Assembly (NCBI RefSeq): GCF_000621125.1
Contig: NZ_KK211214.1
Coordinates: 267,461-331,460 of the forward strand
From: Maribacter antarcticus DSM 21422
Lineage (GTDB): Bacteria; Bacteroidota; Bacteroidia; Flavobacteriales; Flavobacteriaceae
Length of the DNA stretch: 64,000 nucleotides
Direction: 5' to 3'
In this document: positions 27,969 to 37,563 of the stretch, one piece after another
Layout of the letters: each line of letters opens with the position of its first letter
Position numbering within the stretch: the stretch's first letter is position 1
Position numbers and translations under genes: made by a program
The notes under the pieces: generated by a model
Seen by the model: only the letters and a program-made list of their open reading frames with translations
Database searches by the model: none
What the model was told of the DNA's origin: nothing

Positions 27969-28967
27969 TTATTCTATCACCTTCAATACTAACTTTCCTT
28001 TCTTGTCTCCGGTAAACAAGCGATTATAAGTCTCAGGAAAGTTTTCAATACCTTCATAAATAGCTTCGCGGCTTTTTAACTTGCCTTCGGCCATCCATGT
28101 ACCAAGCTGCAGGGCACCTTCTTTATAACGATCTGCATAATCAAATACCACCATACCCTGCATGCTAGCGCGGTTTACGAGCAGTGATAAATAGTTGCTA
28201 GGTCCTTTTATCGCAGTTTTGTTATTGTATTGGGAAATGGCACCACAGATCACTATGCGCGCGTGGCGACGTAATCTAGTCAAAGCGATGTCCAAGATAT
28301 CGCCGCCTACATTATCAAAATACACATCGATTCCTTTTGGACAATATTCTTTCAACTTGGTTGCCACATTTTCGTTCTTGTAGTCGATACAGGTATCAAA
28401 ACCGAGTTCTTCTACCACGTATTTGCATTTATCGGCTCCACCGGCAATTCCCACTACGGTACAGCCTTTGATTTTTGCTACTTGCCCTACAATACTACCT
28501 ACGGCGCCTGCAGCGCCGGAAACCAACACCACATCCCCTTCTTTTATTTTTCCAACTTCTGTAATGCCAAAATAAGCAGTCATTCCAGTCATTCCTAAAG
28601 TTCCAATATACGTAGGTAAAGGAGCCATTTTAGGGTCTACAGGGTAATAGCCTTGTCCGTCGGTTACCGCATATTGCTGAACGCCACCGATGCCTGCAAC
28701 GTACTGACCCACTTGAAAATCTGGATTTTTTGATGCGATGACCTCACCGACCGAGCCAGCTCGCATCACCGAACCTATTTCCATTGGGGCAATGTAGGAT
28801 TTAGAATTATTCATCCATCCGCGCATGGCAGGGTCTAAGGATACATAATGTTGTTTTATCAAGAGTTGCCCTTCCTCAATTTCTGGAATTGGGTTACTTG
28901 CCAATTCCCAAGTGGTAGCATCTGCGTCTCCTATGGGTCTTTTTACAAATAATAGTTGTTTGTTCAT
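27969..28967 (-). CDS. NADP-dependent oxidoreductase, PTGR/CurA-like MDR
   Basis: The 332-residue zinc-free MDR enzyme starts NKQLLFVKRPIGDADATTWEL and has VSLDPAMRGWMN, the cofactor loop VSGAAGAVGSIVGQVAK and YFDNVGGDILD. These match the prostaglandin/leukotriene reductase and CurA group, which reduces alpha,beta-unsaturated ketones or aldehydes with NADPH. It is the second MDR in the block, from a different subgroup than its neighbour. Upstream, about 100 bases separate it from the enoyl-CoA isomerase gene. Confidence 0.87.
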   Translation of the reverse strand: MNKQLLFVKRPIGDADATTWELASNPIPEIEEGQLLIKQHYVSLDPAMRGWMNNSKSYIAPMEIGSVMRAGSVGEVIASKNPDFQVGQYVAGIGGVQQYAVTDGQGYYPVDPKMAPLPTYIGTLGMTGMTAYFGITEVGKIKEGDVVLVSGAAGAVGSIVGQVAKIKGCTVVGIAGGADKCKYVVEELGFDTCIDYKNENVATKLKEYCPKGIDVYFDNVGGDILDIALTRLRRHARIVICGAISQYNNKTAIKGPSNYLSLLVNRASMQGMVVFDYADRYKEGALQLGTWMAEGKLKSREAIYEGIENFPETYNRLFTGDKKGKLVLKVIE

Positions 28968-28981
28968 TAAATGATATTTTT

Positions 28982-29006
28982 ATGTCATTCCTGCGAAGGC
29001 GGGAGT
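28982..29006. repeat. Short REP-like inverted repeat
   Basis: The segment TCATTCCTGCGAAGGCGGGA is an imperfect palindrome (TTCCTGC / GCGGGA with loop GAAG) of the kind found as a dispersed intergenic element in many bacteria. GGCGGGAA fragments also occur near 30660 and 46590. It is too short to classify. Confidence 0.3.
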
Positions 29007-29075
29007 CCGTTTTTGTACTGTATTATTTTGTGCTCTTTATAATCGAATCAAGACGTGTGTCTATTACTATGCCTA

Positions 29076-29846
29076 TCACTTTTTTTTACTGGAAAAACTA
29101 TCCACATAGGCTTCCATTTTAGCTCTGATATCAGGTTTCCACCAAAGCTCCGAGGCTTCCTTTAGTGCATTTTCCGCTTTTAAATCTAGTTTGTCCAGTA
29201 GGTGTTTTCGAACCTTGTATTTGGTGTTCACTAGAATTTCTTGGTCGGCTTGCAAATATTTTTTCATTTGCTGTTCGGCACGATCTACTACACTTTCCAA
29301 GGGAACTAATTCATCTACCAAGCCGGCAGCCAAGGCTTCTTTTCCTGATAATAATTTACCTTCCATGATATAGCGACTGGCCCGTCCATTACCCATCCAA
29401 AAGGCATAAATCTCGGTTAGGTTTTGACTGATTTGTATGTTGACGGCTACTTCATTGAGCCCAATAACATATTTGTCGCCTTCAGCCATATAGCGATTAT
29501 CGCTCGTAACAGCTAATACGCAACCACCCGCTGGCGAATGGCCGGTAATGGCAGAGATAAAAGGTTTTTTGAACTGCACCAGCTCCAGATATAAGGCGCC
29601 AAAATCGGTAAAAAAAGAAGTGATTTCTCCTTTGTTGTATTGAAACAGTTCAATTAAATCCAGTCCAGCAGAAAAATAGTGTGGTTGCCCCGATAGTATC
29701 ACACCTTTTACCCCAGGGTCTTTTTCTAAGGAAGCAAACACTTGGCGGAGTTCACGTACCATATCACGGTTGATGGCGTTCACTTTTCCTCGGTTCATTT
29801 GAACTACGGTATAGCCTTCTTTTTGTGTAAGTATTACGTTTTGCAT
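29076..29846 (-). CDS. Enoyl-CoA hydratase/isomerase, like Delta3,Delta2-enoyl-CoA isomerase
   Basis: The 256-residue crotonase-fold protein has the oxyanion-hole segment FSAGLDLIEL and GHSPAGGCVLAVTSDNRYM, then IGLNEVAV with the conserved Glu. The GHSPAGGC and IGLNE blocks are the pattern of mitochondrial-type 3,2-trans-enoyl-CoA isomerase (ECI1), so double-bond migration during unsaturated acyl-CoA oxidation fits better than plain hydration. It starts 6 bases after the upstream SDR stop, so the two are co-transcribed. Confidence 0.87.
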   Translation of the reverse strand: MQNVILTQKEGYTVVQMNRGKVNAINRDMVRELRQVFASLEKDPGVKGVILSGQPHYFSAGLDLIELFQYNKGEITSFFTDFGALYLELVQFKKPFISAITGHSPAGGCVLAVTSDNRYMAEGDKYVIGLNEVAVNIQISQNLTEIYAFWMGNGRASRYIMEGKLLSGKEALAAGLVDELVPLESVVDRAEQQMKKYLQADQEILVNTKYKVRKHLLDKLDLKAENALKEASELWWKPDIRAKMEAYVDSFSSKKK

Positions 29847-29852
29847 AGTTAA

Positions 29853-30608
29853 TTATAAAGATGTACCTCCATCTAAGGTGATGGTTTGTCCAGTTACGAA
29901 TTTAGAGCTATCGGAGGCGAGCCAACAAATAGCTTCTGCAATTTCATCGGCTTCTCCAAAGCGGCCCATGGGAATCATGTGTTTGATTTTTTCTTCTATG
30001 GTGGGGCTAGATGCCAATAATTGATTCAATAAAGCGGAATTGGTAAAACCCGGACAAACCGCATTAATGCGGATTTTTTTTCGGCCGTATTCCAAGGCGG
30101 CGGATTTGGTCATCCCCACAACGGCATATTTACTGGCGCTATACGAAAGGTTGTTGCCAGATGCTTTCAATCCCGCTAAAGATGCCACATTTACTATGTT
30201 TCCATGTCCTTGCGCCGTCATCTGTTGCAGGGCTACTTTCATACAATAAAAAACACCAGTCTGGTTCACGGCAATCACATTATGCCAATCGTCATGGGTA
30301 TGTTCTGCGGTTTTTAGTTGTTGCTTTCCGCCGATTCCAGCATTATTTACCATCACATCTAATTGGCCATAGGTTGCCACTGTTTTAGAAATTAATGCTC
30401 CAACCGCATCAAATTGAGTAACATCGGTTTGTATAGCTTCTGCTTTGCCGCCAGCCGCTACTATTTGGCTAGCTGTGTTTAAGGCGTTCTCTAGGTGGAT
30501 ATCCGAAACAACGACTATGGCGCCATGTGTTCCAAATAGTTTTGCCGTGGCAGCTCCGATACCACTTCCGGCACCTGTGATAATGACTACTTTATTTTTT
30601 AGATTCAT
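29853..30608 (-). CDS. SDR-family oxidoreductase
   Basis: The classical SDR has VIITGAGSGIG, NNAG, a catalytic Ser in VASLAGLK, YSASKYAV and a C-terminal TGQTITLDGGTSL. The ATG at 30608 gives the usual compact start (MNLKNKVVIITG); an ATG at 30629 would add seven residues. It could oxidise a hydroxyacyl-CoA or reduce a keto group. In the levulinate route an SDR reduces the 4-keto group before the kinase acts, but I cannot tell which of the three SDRs here would do that. Confidence 0.87.
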   Translation of the reverse strand: MNLKNKVVIITGAGSGIGAATAKLFGTHGAIVVVSDIHLENALNTASQIVAAGGKAEAIQTDVTQFDAVGALISKTVATYGQLDVMVNNAGIGGKQQLKTAEHTHDDWHNVIAVNQTGVFYCMKVALQQMTAQGHGNIVNVASLAGLKASGNNLSYSASKYAVVGMTKSAALEYGRKKIRINAVCPGFTNSALLNQLLASSPTIEEKIKHMIPMGRFGEADEIAEAICWLASDSSKFVTGQTITLDGGTSL

Positions 30609-30766
30609 TAATACGTCTTTTATTTTCATTTCCGCGCTTGTGCTAAACTTGTTTCAGAAAAGGCGGGAATCACTTTGTTATATTTCTCCTTAATCCTTCA
30701 ATTTTTACAATCCAATCAAATAGTTAATCTTTCCATTTCAGCTATTTTTCAATGCATTAGACTATT

Positions 30767-31846
30767 TCAATACAAATCATCGATTTGATTTTTTTGAATG
30801 GCCTGCCAAGCGTTGGTACAACATAATTCCGACGCTTTATTGAGCTGCGCAAACTTTGGGTCGCTTGTATAGCCATGTTTGTAACGGTAATAGATTTGCT
30901 GTGCGATGACCGCAATTTTAAATAGTCCGTACACATAATAAAAAACCAAGTTGTCTATGCTTCTACCGCTCTTAAGGGCATATTGCTGTACAATGTCCGT
31001 TCGGGAAGGATTACCTTCCATCACGGTGGGCGAGGGGAGTCCTTGTTTCATAATATCGGGGTCATCGGCAGTAATCCAATAGCCCAAGGATGTACCCAAG
31101 TCCATCAAAGGATCTCCGAGCGTGCACATTTCCCAATCCAATAGCGCTGAAATTTCGGTCCAACTATCATCCTTAAATACTACATTATTATATTTAAAAT
31201 CGTTGTGTATAAGGCTATGATTGTAGTTTTTTGGTTGATTCTCCTGCATCCATTCCATTACTTTTTTTGCCACGGTAACATTATCAGTTGCCGCTACAAG
31301 GTATTGCTTGCCCCAATTGGTGACCTGTCGTTCTACATAGCCCTCCGGTCTTCCTAAATCGGCAAGGCCAGCAGCTTTATAATCTATTTGATGAAACGCA
31401 ACAAAAGTATCCAGCCAAGTATTCGCAATGGTTTTAAAGGCATGTGGTGTTATGGCTTTTTGCCTGGCGGTTTTCGTCGTTATTATTTCGCCATCAATTT
31501 TACTCATAATATAAAAAGGAGCCCCTAAAATAGTTTTGTTTTCGGTATACACATAGACTTTTGGTGTCTTGTCAAAAACTGGATTCAAATGTTGTAGCAC
31601 TTTATACTCCCTACCCATATCATGACCGCGTTTTGGCGCTGAAAACGGAGGTCTACGAAGTACCAACTCCTTGCCTTCAATTTGTAACAAATAGGTCAAA
31701 TTGGAATAACCGTTCGAAAACTGATACACTTTTAGGTCGCTCTCGGCGGAATTAATGAGTCCGTACTCCAATAAAAACTGTTTTATCTGTTTTTTAGGAA
31801 GTCCCTCGCCTTTGCGGACCGGTTTTGTGGTTGGGGTCACTTCCAT
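30767..31846 (-). CDS. Phosphotransferase (APH-like) of the ACAD10/11-LvaA type
   Basis: The 359-residue protein has the aminoglycoside-phosphotransferase/protein kinase-like fold. It shows the N-lobe strand LVLRRPPFSAPKRGHDMGRE, the catalytic loop HNDFKYNNVVF (His-x-Asp with Asn) and the metal-binding LLDWEMCTLGDPLMDLG. All catalytic residues are present. The same domain forms the kinase part of mammalian ACAD10/ACAD11 and of LvaA in Pseudomonas levulinate catabolism, where it phosphorylates the 4-hydroxyl of a 4-hydroxyacyl-CoA. Its ATG is two bases after the stop of the ACAD10/11-type dehydrogenase, so the pair is translationally coupled. I infer a 4-hydroxyacyl-CoA kinase; an unrelated acceptor remains possible. 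Confidence 0.85.
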   Translation of the reverse strand: MEVTPTTKPVRKGEGLPKKQIKQFLLEYGLINSAESDLKVYQFSNGYSNLTYLLQIEGKELVLRRPPFSAPKRGHDMGREYKVLQHLNPVFDKTPKVYVYTENKTILGAPFYIMSKIDGEIITTKTARQKAITPHAFKTIANTWLDTFVAFHQIDYKAAGLADLGRPEGYVERQVTNWGKQYLVAATDNVTVAKKVMEWMQENQPKNYNHSLIHNDFKYNNVVFKDDSWTEISALLDWEMCTLGDPLMDLGTSLGYWITADDPDIMKQGLPSPTVMEGNPSRTDIVQQYALKSGRSIDNLVFYYVYGLFKIAVIAQQIYYRYKHGYTSDPKFAQLNKASELCCTNAWQAIQKNQIDDLY

Positions 31847-31848
31847 AA

Positions 31849-33066
31849 TTAGAGCGAATTGTATTTTTTAATGGTGTTTTTTCCCAATTGACTCATATGG
31901 ACTTCATCCGGGCCATCGGCCAATCGCAGTATACGTGCCGAGGCATAGAAATGTGCCAAAGGAGTGTCATCGCTAACCCCCTTACCTCCCATGATTTGTA
32001 TGGCGCGGTCAATCACTTTTAGAGCCATGGTCGGGGCCACGATTTTGATCATGGCTATGAGGTTTTTTGCTTCCTTGTTGCCCGATTTATCCATTTTATC
32101 GGCAGCAGAAAGTGTCAATAAACGTGCTTGTTCTATGGCACAAGCCGATTTTGCAATATCCTGTCGGATACTACTATAGGTATCCAAGGTGCGACCAAAA
32201 GGCTTGCGTTGCACTGTCCGTTCCGACATGAGTTCCAAGGATCGTTGTGCCATGCCGATAAGCCGCATACAATGATGAATACGACCGGGTCCCAAACGCC
32301 CTTGGGCAATTTCAAATCCTTTTCCTTCACCAACCAATATATTCGATTTTGGGACTCGGACGTTCTCTAATAAAATTTCCGCATGGCCTTCAGGCGAATC
32401 GCTATAGCCAAAAACCGGTAAATGCCTGATGATTTTAAGCCCTGGTGTATCCATGGGAACCAAGACCATACTTTGTTGTGCATGCCTTGGGGCATCAAAA
32501 TCGGTCTTGCCCATAACGATGACAATTTTACAATGTGGGTCCATTGCTCCAGACGACCACCATTTTTTCCCATTGATGACATAATCGTCTCCATCGGAAA
32601 CTATAGCGGTTTCAATGTTGGTGGCATCTGAGGAAGCTACATCGGGCTCGGTCATTAAAAAGGCAGAGCGTATATGACCTTCCAATAGAGGGGCAAGCCA
32701 TTTTTCTTGCTGCGCAGGAGTTCCATATTTGGCTAAAACTTCCATATTTCCGGTGTCGGGCGGACTACAATTAAAAACCTCCGAGGCCCATAAGATACGG
32801 CCCATGATCTCTGCCAAGGGCGCATATTCCAAATTCGTGAGTCCGGCACTAAAATTCCCATAGCTATCAGGCAGAAAGAGATTCCACAAACCTTCTGCCT
32901 TGGCCTGGTCTTTTAAAGCCTCCAAGCCCGGCCATTTGGTCCAGGCATTTTTTGGGTCAAGATTAAAGGTATCCACCTCACGCTCCACCGGAAGAAGATG
33001 TTCGGAGATAAAGGCCTTCAATTTATCTTGAAGTATTATTGATGTTTCGCTATGGTCAAAATTCAT
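31849..33066 (-). CDS. Acyl-CoA dehydrogenase-like protein of the ACAD10/11-LvaC type
   Basis: The 405-residue FAD protein has the acyl-CoA dehydrogenase fold with [32 protein letters not shown] and the C-terminal [15 protein letters not shown]. Ordinary family members have a Glu base in a YEGT-like motif; here the equivalent segment reads LADGPDEVH, the signature of the ACAD10/ACAD11 group. In 4-hydroxyacid metabolism these proteins turn the phosphorylated acyl-CoA into an enoyl or 3-hydroxyacyl-CoA. It is directly followed by the kinase gene and preceded 9 bases away by an SDR. The phosphate-dependent role is inferred from the pairing and the family. Confidence 0.85.
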   Translation of the reverse strand: MNFDHSETSIILQDKLKAFISEHLLPVEREVDTFNLDPKNAWTKWPGLEALKDQAKAEGLWNLFLPDSYGNFSAGLTNLEYAPLAEIMGRILWASEVFNCSPPDTGNMEVLAKYGTPAQQEKWLAPLLEGHIRSAFLMTEPDVASSDATNIETAIVSDGDDYVINGKKWWSSGAMDPHCKIVIVMGKTDFDAPRHAQQSMVLVPMDTPGLKIIRHLPVFGYSDSPEGHAEILLENVRVPKSNILVGEGKGFEIAQGRLGPGRIHHCMRLIGMAQRSLELMSERTVQRKPFGRTLDTYSSIRQDIAKSACAIEQARLLTLSAADKMDKSGNKEAKNLIAMIKIVAPTMALKVIDRAIQIMGGKGVSDDTPLAHFYASARILRLADGPDEVHMSQLGKNTIKKYNSL

Positions 33067-33075
33067 GAGTTCGTT

Positions 33076-33846
33076 TTATCCTGAAATTAAATATCCGCCA
33101 TCGGCAGCATATACACCACCGGTCATATAGGAACCAGCATCCGAGGCTAAGAGCATTACCAAGCCTGCCATTTCATCTGGTTCTGCCATACGTTTTAAAG
33201 GTACCATTTGTTCATAACCAGCAACTAACTTTTCGTTAGACCATAAGCTTTCGCTAAACTTGGTCTTAATGAGTCCCGGACATACTGCATTGGAACGGAT
33301 ATCATAACGACCCCATTCCTTTGCCTGATTTTTCGTCATCATAATCAACGCTGCTTTGGTTATGCTGTATAGTCCCAACCTAAACCCTGGATGAATACCT
33401 TCAACCGACGAAATATTGATAATACTGCCTCCTTGCGCCTTCATGTATGGTTGTACTAAATTAGAAAGCAACCAGGGTGCTTTTACATTGATATTCATAA
33501 TCTTATCAAAAACGGCGTCATCGGAATTTTCCAAAGGGCCGTAATACGGATTGATAGCGGCATTGTTGACCAAAATATCGATACGACCATAGGTAGCAAT
33601 GGTCTGTGAAATTAAGTTTTCACATTGGGCTTTGTCGCCAATATGGCAAGCGATGCCTATGGCTTCCAATCCCATTTCTTTAAATTCATTGGCAACCGAA
33701 TCCACGGCATTCTGTTTCCTGCTGCTGATGACCACTTTTGCCCCGTTCTCTGCCAAACCTTGGGCAATGGATTTTCCAATACCCTTGCTAGAGCCAGTAA
33801 TGATAGCCACTTTACCACTAAGGTCAAATTTCTGTTTTATGCTCAT
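33076..33846 (-). CDS. SDR-family oxidoreductase
   Basis: The 256-residue classical SDR has VAIITGSSKGIG, NNAAINPYYG, a catalytic Ser in INISSVEGIH, YSITKAAL and the C-terminal GGVYAADGGYLISG. It is 9 bases upstream of the ACAD10/11-type gene and so belongs to the kinase/dehydrogenase unit. A role in reducing a keto-acyl-CoA or oxidising a hydroxyacyl-CoA is plausible. Confidence 0.87.
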   Translation of the reverse strand: MSIKQKFDLSGKVAIITGSSKGIGKSIAQGLAENGAKVVISSRKQNAVDSVANEFKEMGLEAIGIACHIGDKAQCENLISQTIATYGRIDILVNNAAINPYYGPLENSDDAVFDKIMNINVKAPWLLSNLVQPYMKAQGGSIINISSVEGIHPGFRLGLYSITKAALIMMTKNQAKEWGRYDIRSNAVCPGLIKTKFSESLWSNEKLVAGYEQMVPLKRMAEPDEMAGLVMLLASDAGSYMTGGVYAADGGYLISG

Positions 33847-33957
33847 TGTTTTGTTATTTCACGTTGCGCTGCACGCCATACATGGTTATCCTTTGTTTGA
33901 TCAATCTTACTAGTTACTTCACATTTGGTTATTGCTCAGACTAACTTCTAGGATGTC

Positions 33958-35769
33958 TTAGGCAAAAACCTTTTTATCAGAACCTATAGTTAATGCTTTT
34001 CCGTTCATTAAGATTTCTGCTAGTCCGGTTGTTTTCGGTAATTCGTATGTAAAGTAGAATTCCATGGTATGAATTTTACTTTCATAAAAGTCACTACTGT
34101 TTTCGGTAGCTCCCATAACCAAAGCCTGTTGAGCTTCTCGGGCCATATCTAACCAAAGCCATCCGATAAGAATATTAGAGAAAAATTCCATAAAAGGAGT
34201 AGCATCGGCCAAGAAGCGTTCGTAATCACCTTTTATGGCATAGCCCATAAGCGATTGTAGTACTTTCTGGGTCAATTCTAGTTTTTCGGCTAATTTGTGA
34301 GCATAGGGTGCAAGCAATTCGTGCGTCATACTCGCCTTGATGGATTTGGTGATTTCTTCTGATAGTAGTTGTAGTGCCTTACCATTTTCCATCGTTACTT
34401 TTCGACCCAATAAATCTTGGGACTGAATGCCGGTAGTGCCTTCATAAATAGAAAAAATACGGATATCACGCAGGTATTGTTGTAAAATGTAATCGGAGCA
34501 GAAGCCATAACCTCCTAAGACTTGAACGCCATTGTCCACCGCAACGCGACCCATTTCTGACGGATAGGTTTTTACAACAGGTGTCAGTATCTCTAATAGT
34601 AATTTATACCTTTTTCGTTCTTCTATATCTGTATGTGAATTAGAATAATCGTGATATTTGGCTGTAAGGAAGACCAAACTCAAAGACCCTTCCGAAACGG
34701 CCTTTTGTAATAAAAGCATCCTGCGCACATCCGGATGGTTAATGATTAGCGTCTGTGCCTGTTGTATATTTTTTTTCCCCGTATTGGATAATTTACGGCC
34801 TTGCGATCTTTCGTGAGCATAGTTTAACGAGGCATGGTAGGCTGCTGTTGCAATAGCGGCCGCACCCCTACCAACGGCAATACGTGCCCCGTTCATCATT
34901 AAGAACATATATTTTAGACCTTGGTTCACTTCGCCTACCAGCCATCCTTGGCAATCTTGCTTGTCGCCGAAGAATAAATGTGTAGTACAGTAGCCTTTTT
35001 GGCCCATTTTCTCAAAATCGGCTACCGTTTGTACATCGTTGTGCGCTAGACTATTATCTGTAGTCGGTCTGTGTTTAGGTACTACAAAAAGTGAAATACC
35101 TTTGGTGCCAGCTGGTGCTCCCTTGATTCTGGCTAAAATAAGGTGTACTATATTTTCTACCCCTTGGTAATCGCCGCCAGAAATAAATATTTTTTGGCCA
35201 TGTATTTTATAGGTATCTCCATCAGCTTCCGCTGACGTTGTAATATCAGATAATGAACTCCCAGCTTGTGGTTCTGTTAAACACATAGTACCTCCCCAAC
35301 TGCCATCTAGCATTTTAGGAACATAGGTAGTATTCAATGCTTCATTGCCAAAATGGGTAATCAGTTCCGCCGCTCCAATGGTAAGTCCAATATAGCCCGG
35401 TAGATGATTATTCGCCGCCTCTTGAATATAGCCTGAAGCGTTAATGACCATCGCGGGTAATTGCATACCGCCATCTTTATACGGAAAAGCTCCAGCGATA
35501 AACCCCATTTCCCCACCAGCTTTCATGTATTTAGGCACTTGCGGGTGCACTATAATTTCCCCATCCTTAAAATGGGCTGGATTTTCGTCCATCTCTTTAA
35601 AATAGGGATACATTTCTTTGTCTGAAAATTCTTTAACCGAATTCAATAGTAGATCAATGGAACCGATATCGTAATCGGAGTAGTTGGGCAAGTTTAGGAC
35701 ATCTTGCAGCCCATGAACCTGGTATAATAGAAATTTAAGGGATTCTAAATCGATATACTCGTTTGCCAT
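33958..35769 (-). CDS. Acyl-CoA dehydrogenase, large form with C-terminal extension
   Basis: The 603-residue enzyme belongs to the large (about 600 aa) acyl-CoA dehydrogenases found in many bacteria. It has CLTEPQAGSSLSDITT, GQKIFISGGD, the Arg/Gly FAD region (ARIAVGRGAAA) and the catalytic Glu in IFSIYEGTTGIQSQDLLGRK, followed by an extra helical C-terminal domain. I choose the ATG at 35769 (MANEYIDLESLKFLLYQVHG), the normal start of these proteins; 35826 would add 19 residues. As the first gene on the minus strand it probably opens the cluster. It oxidises acyl-CoA to enoyl-CoA; chain-length preference is unknown. Confidence 0.88.
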   Translation of the reverse strand: MANEYIDLESLKFLLYQVHGLQDVLNLPNYSDYDIGSIDLLLNSVKEFSDKEMYPYFKEMDENPAHFKDGEIIVHPQVPKYMKAGGEMGFIAGAFPYKDGGMQLPAMVINASGYIQEAANNHLPGYIGLTIGAAELITHFGNEALNTTYVPKMLDGSWGGTMCLTEPQAGSSLSDITTSAEADGDTYKIHGQKIFISGGDYQGVENIVHLILARIKGAPAGTKGISLFVVPKHRPTTDNSLAHNDVQTVADFEKMGQKGYCTTHLFFGDKQDCQGWLVGEVNQGLKYMFLMMNGARIAVGRGAAAIATAAYHASLNYAHERSQGRKLSNTGKKNIQQAQTLIINHPDVRRMLLLQKAVSEGSLSLVFLTAKYHDYSNSHTDIEERKRYKLLLEILTPVVKTYPSEMGRVAVDNGVQVLGGYGFCSDYILQQYLRDIRIFSIYEGTTGIQSQDLLGRKVTMENGKALQLLSEEITKSIKASMTHELLAPYAHKLAEKLELTQKVLQSLMGYAIKGDYERFLADATPFMEFFSNILIGWLWLDMAREAQQALVMGATENSSDFYESKIHTMEFYFTYELPKTTGLAEILMNGKALTIGSDKKVFA

Positions 35770-35983
35770 GATGGTGTCCATTTTATGATTGGACTTCAAG
35801 GTAATCCAATTTATAGCTAATTCCATTAAACTAGTTTAATAAACAAAAAAGTGGATATGTCATTTTGTTTTATATCGCACTAGGCGTTAAGTTCCTGATG
35901 CATTAGCGCTTTAGAATACACTATCAGAGAAGATTTATTCACTTATATTTAAAATCTAAATAACTAAAAGAAGGCTTTAGCTT

Positions 35984-36616
35984 ATGGATTCAGTCTCCAA
36001 TGCCATTTGGGCCCTTTCGTTGATTATAAGCATGTTCGGAATGGGGCTATCGTTAAGTATTGGGGATTTTGCAGCTGTTTTTCAGCGTCCTAAAGCTATC
36101 ATTATAGGGCTTATCTGTCAATTGATATTGCTTCCTATTGTGGGTTTTTCCTTAATTGACATCTTTTCATTACAGCTTGACATAGCTATAGGAATCATCA
36201 TTTTGTTTGCGTGCCCAGGTGGACTTACATCCAACCTGATTACCCATTTGGCCAATGGCGATACGGCACTTTCAGTCTCCATGACGGCTGTCTGTAGTTT
36301 TATTACATTGCTTACAATACCCTTCATTATTACTTTAGGATTACAAAAGGTTCTGGGAGCAGGCACTTTAATTCGACTTAATGTTTCACAGACTATTTTG
36401 CAAGTGTTCCTAGTAGTCATAGTTTCTGTGGCCCTTGGCATACTCTTAAAATCAAGACGCCAAAAGTTTTCCCTTCAGAGGAAGAACCCCGTAAAGCGTG
36501 CTTCGAGTATCTTTTTTGTAGTGGTGTTTATAGCGGTTATTATTAAGGAAAGGGCATTATTGTTTTCAAGTCTGGATGAAGCTGGCTTATTTATTTTTTG
36601 GAGTAACCAACGATAG
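35984..36616 (+). pseudogene. Bile acid:Na+ symporter-family gene truncated at the 3' end
   Basis: The 210-residue protein matches the first two-thirds of the BASS transporter family: FGMGLSLSIGDF, FACPGGLTSNLITHLANGD and ALSVSMTAVCSFITLLTIPF. Intact members have about 300 residues and 9-10 membrane helices. After SSLDEAGL, the family sequence is lost and a short unrelated tail (FIFWSNQR) leads to a stop. I find no continuation in other frames before the Crp/Fnr gene, so the 3' part seems to be deleted. It is divergent from the acyl-CoA block and may have been its uptake transporter, for an organic anion. The protein is unlikely to be functional. Confidence 0.7.
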
Positions 36617-36823
36617 AAAAAGGAAGTAGGGGTCTAGAATTTATGATTACGAGTTTCGAATGACGAAATGGAACGTGCGAAATTAGAAAGGTGAAAAGGG
36701 TGTAGTTGAGGTTTTAAGTTTCTGTTGTTTCAGGTTTTGAAAGTCTGTATTTTAGAGCGTAGTTGGTGTTATTGGCTATAGCGTAAAGCCACTTTTGAAT
36801 TTGTTTTGAACTGTACACTTTAT

Positions 36824-37423
36824 TCAACCTATCCCCAAACGTTTTCTAAGCTTGGAAAGACCTACGGGCGTAATCCCCAAATAAGAAGCGATGAGGTATT
36901 GTGGCACACGTTGGAAGAGGTCCGGTCGTTTCTGCAGAATTCTTTCATAGCGTTCTTCGTTGCTGCGATGGTTGAGGCGATCCACCCGATTTAACATTTT
37001 GATAAAGGCCTCTTGCATCGATAACCTGCCAAAGCGTTCCAATTGGTGAGAACGATCAAAGGAGGCTTCGGCCAAGTCCTTTCGCACTGCCAGAATGGTA
37101 CTGTCCTCAACCGCTTCTAAAAAATAGTTGGATGGTGTGCCTTTTACATAGGCCATCAAATCGGTAAAAAAGACATCTTGAGTGTAGAACTCTAATACTT
37201 TTAATTCTCCCTCTTCGATTTTATAGTAGGAGATGCAGCCACTATCCAGATAATAAAAATGGTTGACGTGACTACCTTCAGAAATTAGTTTTTCACCTTT
37301 TTTTAGGTGGATAAGGTCATAAAAACTTAGGGCATAATCTAGCAGGTCACTGTCCACAAGGGTATAGGATAATACCTTTTGTTTAATGTTTTTAAATGCA
37401 TCTGGGTTGGTATGCTGCTTCAA
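36824..37423 (-). CDS. Crp/Fnr-family transcriptional regulator
   Basis: The 199-residue protein has an N-terminal cyclic-nucleotide-binding-like domain (about 20-115, KKGEKLISEGSHVNHFYYLDSGCIS) and a C-terminal helix-turn-helix (about 165-195, VPQYLIASYLGITPVGLSKLRKRLG). No Cys cluster for an Fe-S centre is present, so it is unlike Fnr itself. The effector is unknown. Its location between the acyl-CoA block and the sugar genes would allow it to regulate either; no binding site was identified. Confidence 0.85.
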   Translation of the reverse strand: MKQHTNPDAFKNIKQKVLSYTLVDSDLLDYALSFYDLIHLKKGEKLISEGSHVNHFYYLDSGCISYYKIEEGELKVLEFYTQDVFFTDLMAYVKGTPSNYFLEAVEDSTILAVRKDLAEASFDRSHQLERFGRLSMQEAFIKMLNRVDRLNHRSNEERYERILQKRPDLFQRVPQYLIASYLGITPVGLSKLRKRLGIG

Positions 37424-37563
37424 GGTTATGGTTTAATGTAATGTCAGCTAAGATAAGCATTTGGGATATCCTATGATGTGATGGGTATCCGAGTTGGTCT
37501 TGAGAAACCTAAGGGAATTTGATTGCTATAGAAGATCTACACTTCTTAAAAAGGAATTCAGCA

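Noticed and set aside
30630-30766. GGCGGGAA segment near 30660 as part of a REP family
   Set aside because: Only a few bases match the element at 28982; too short to call a repeat family.
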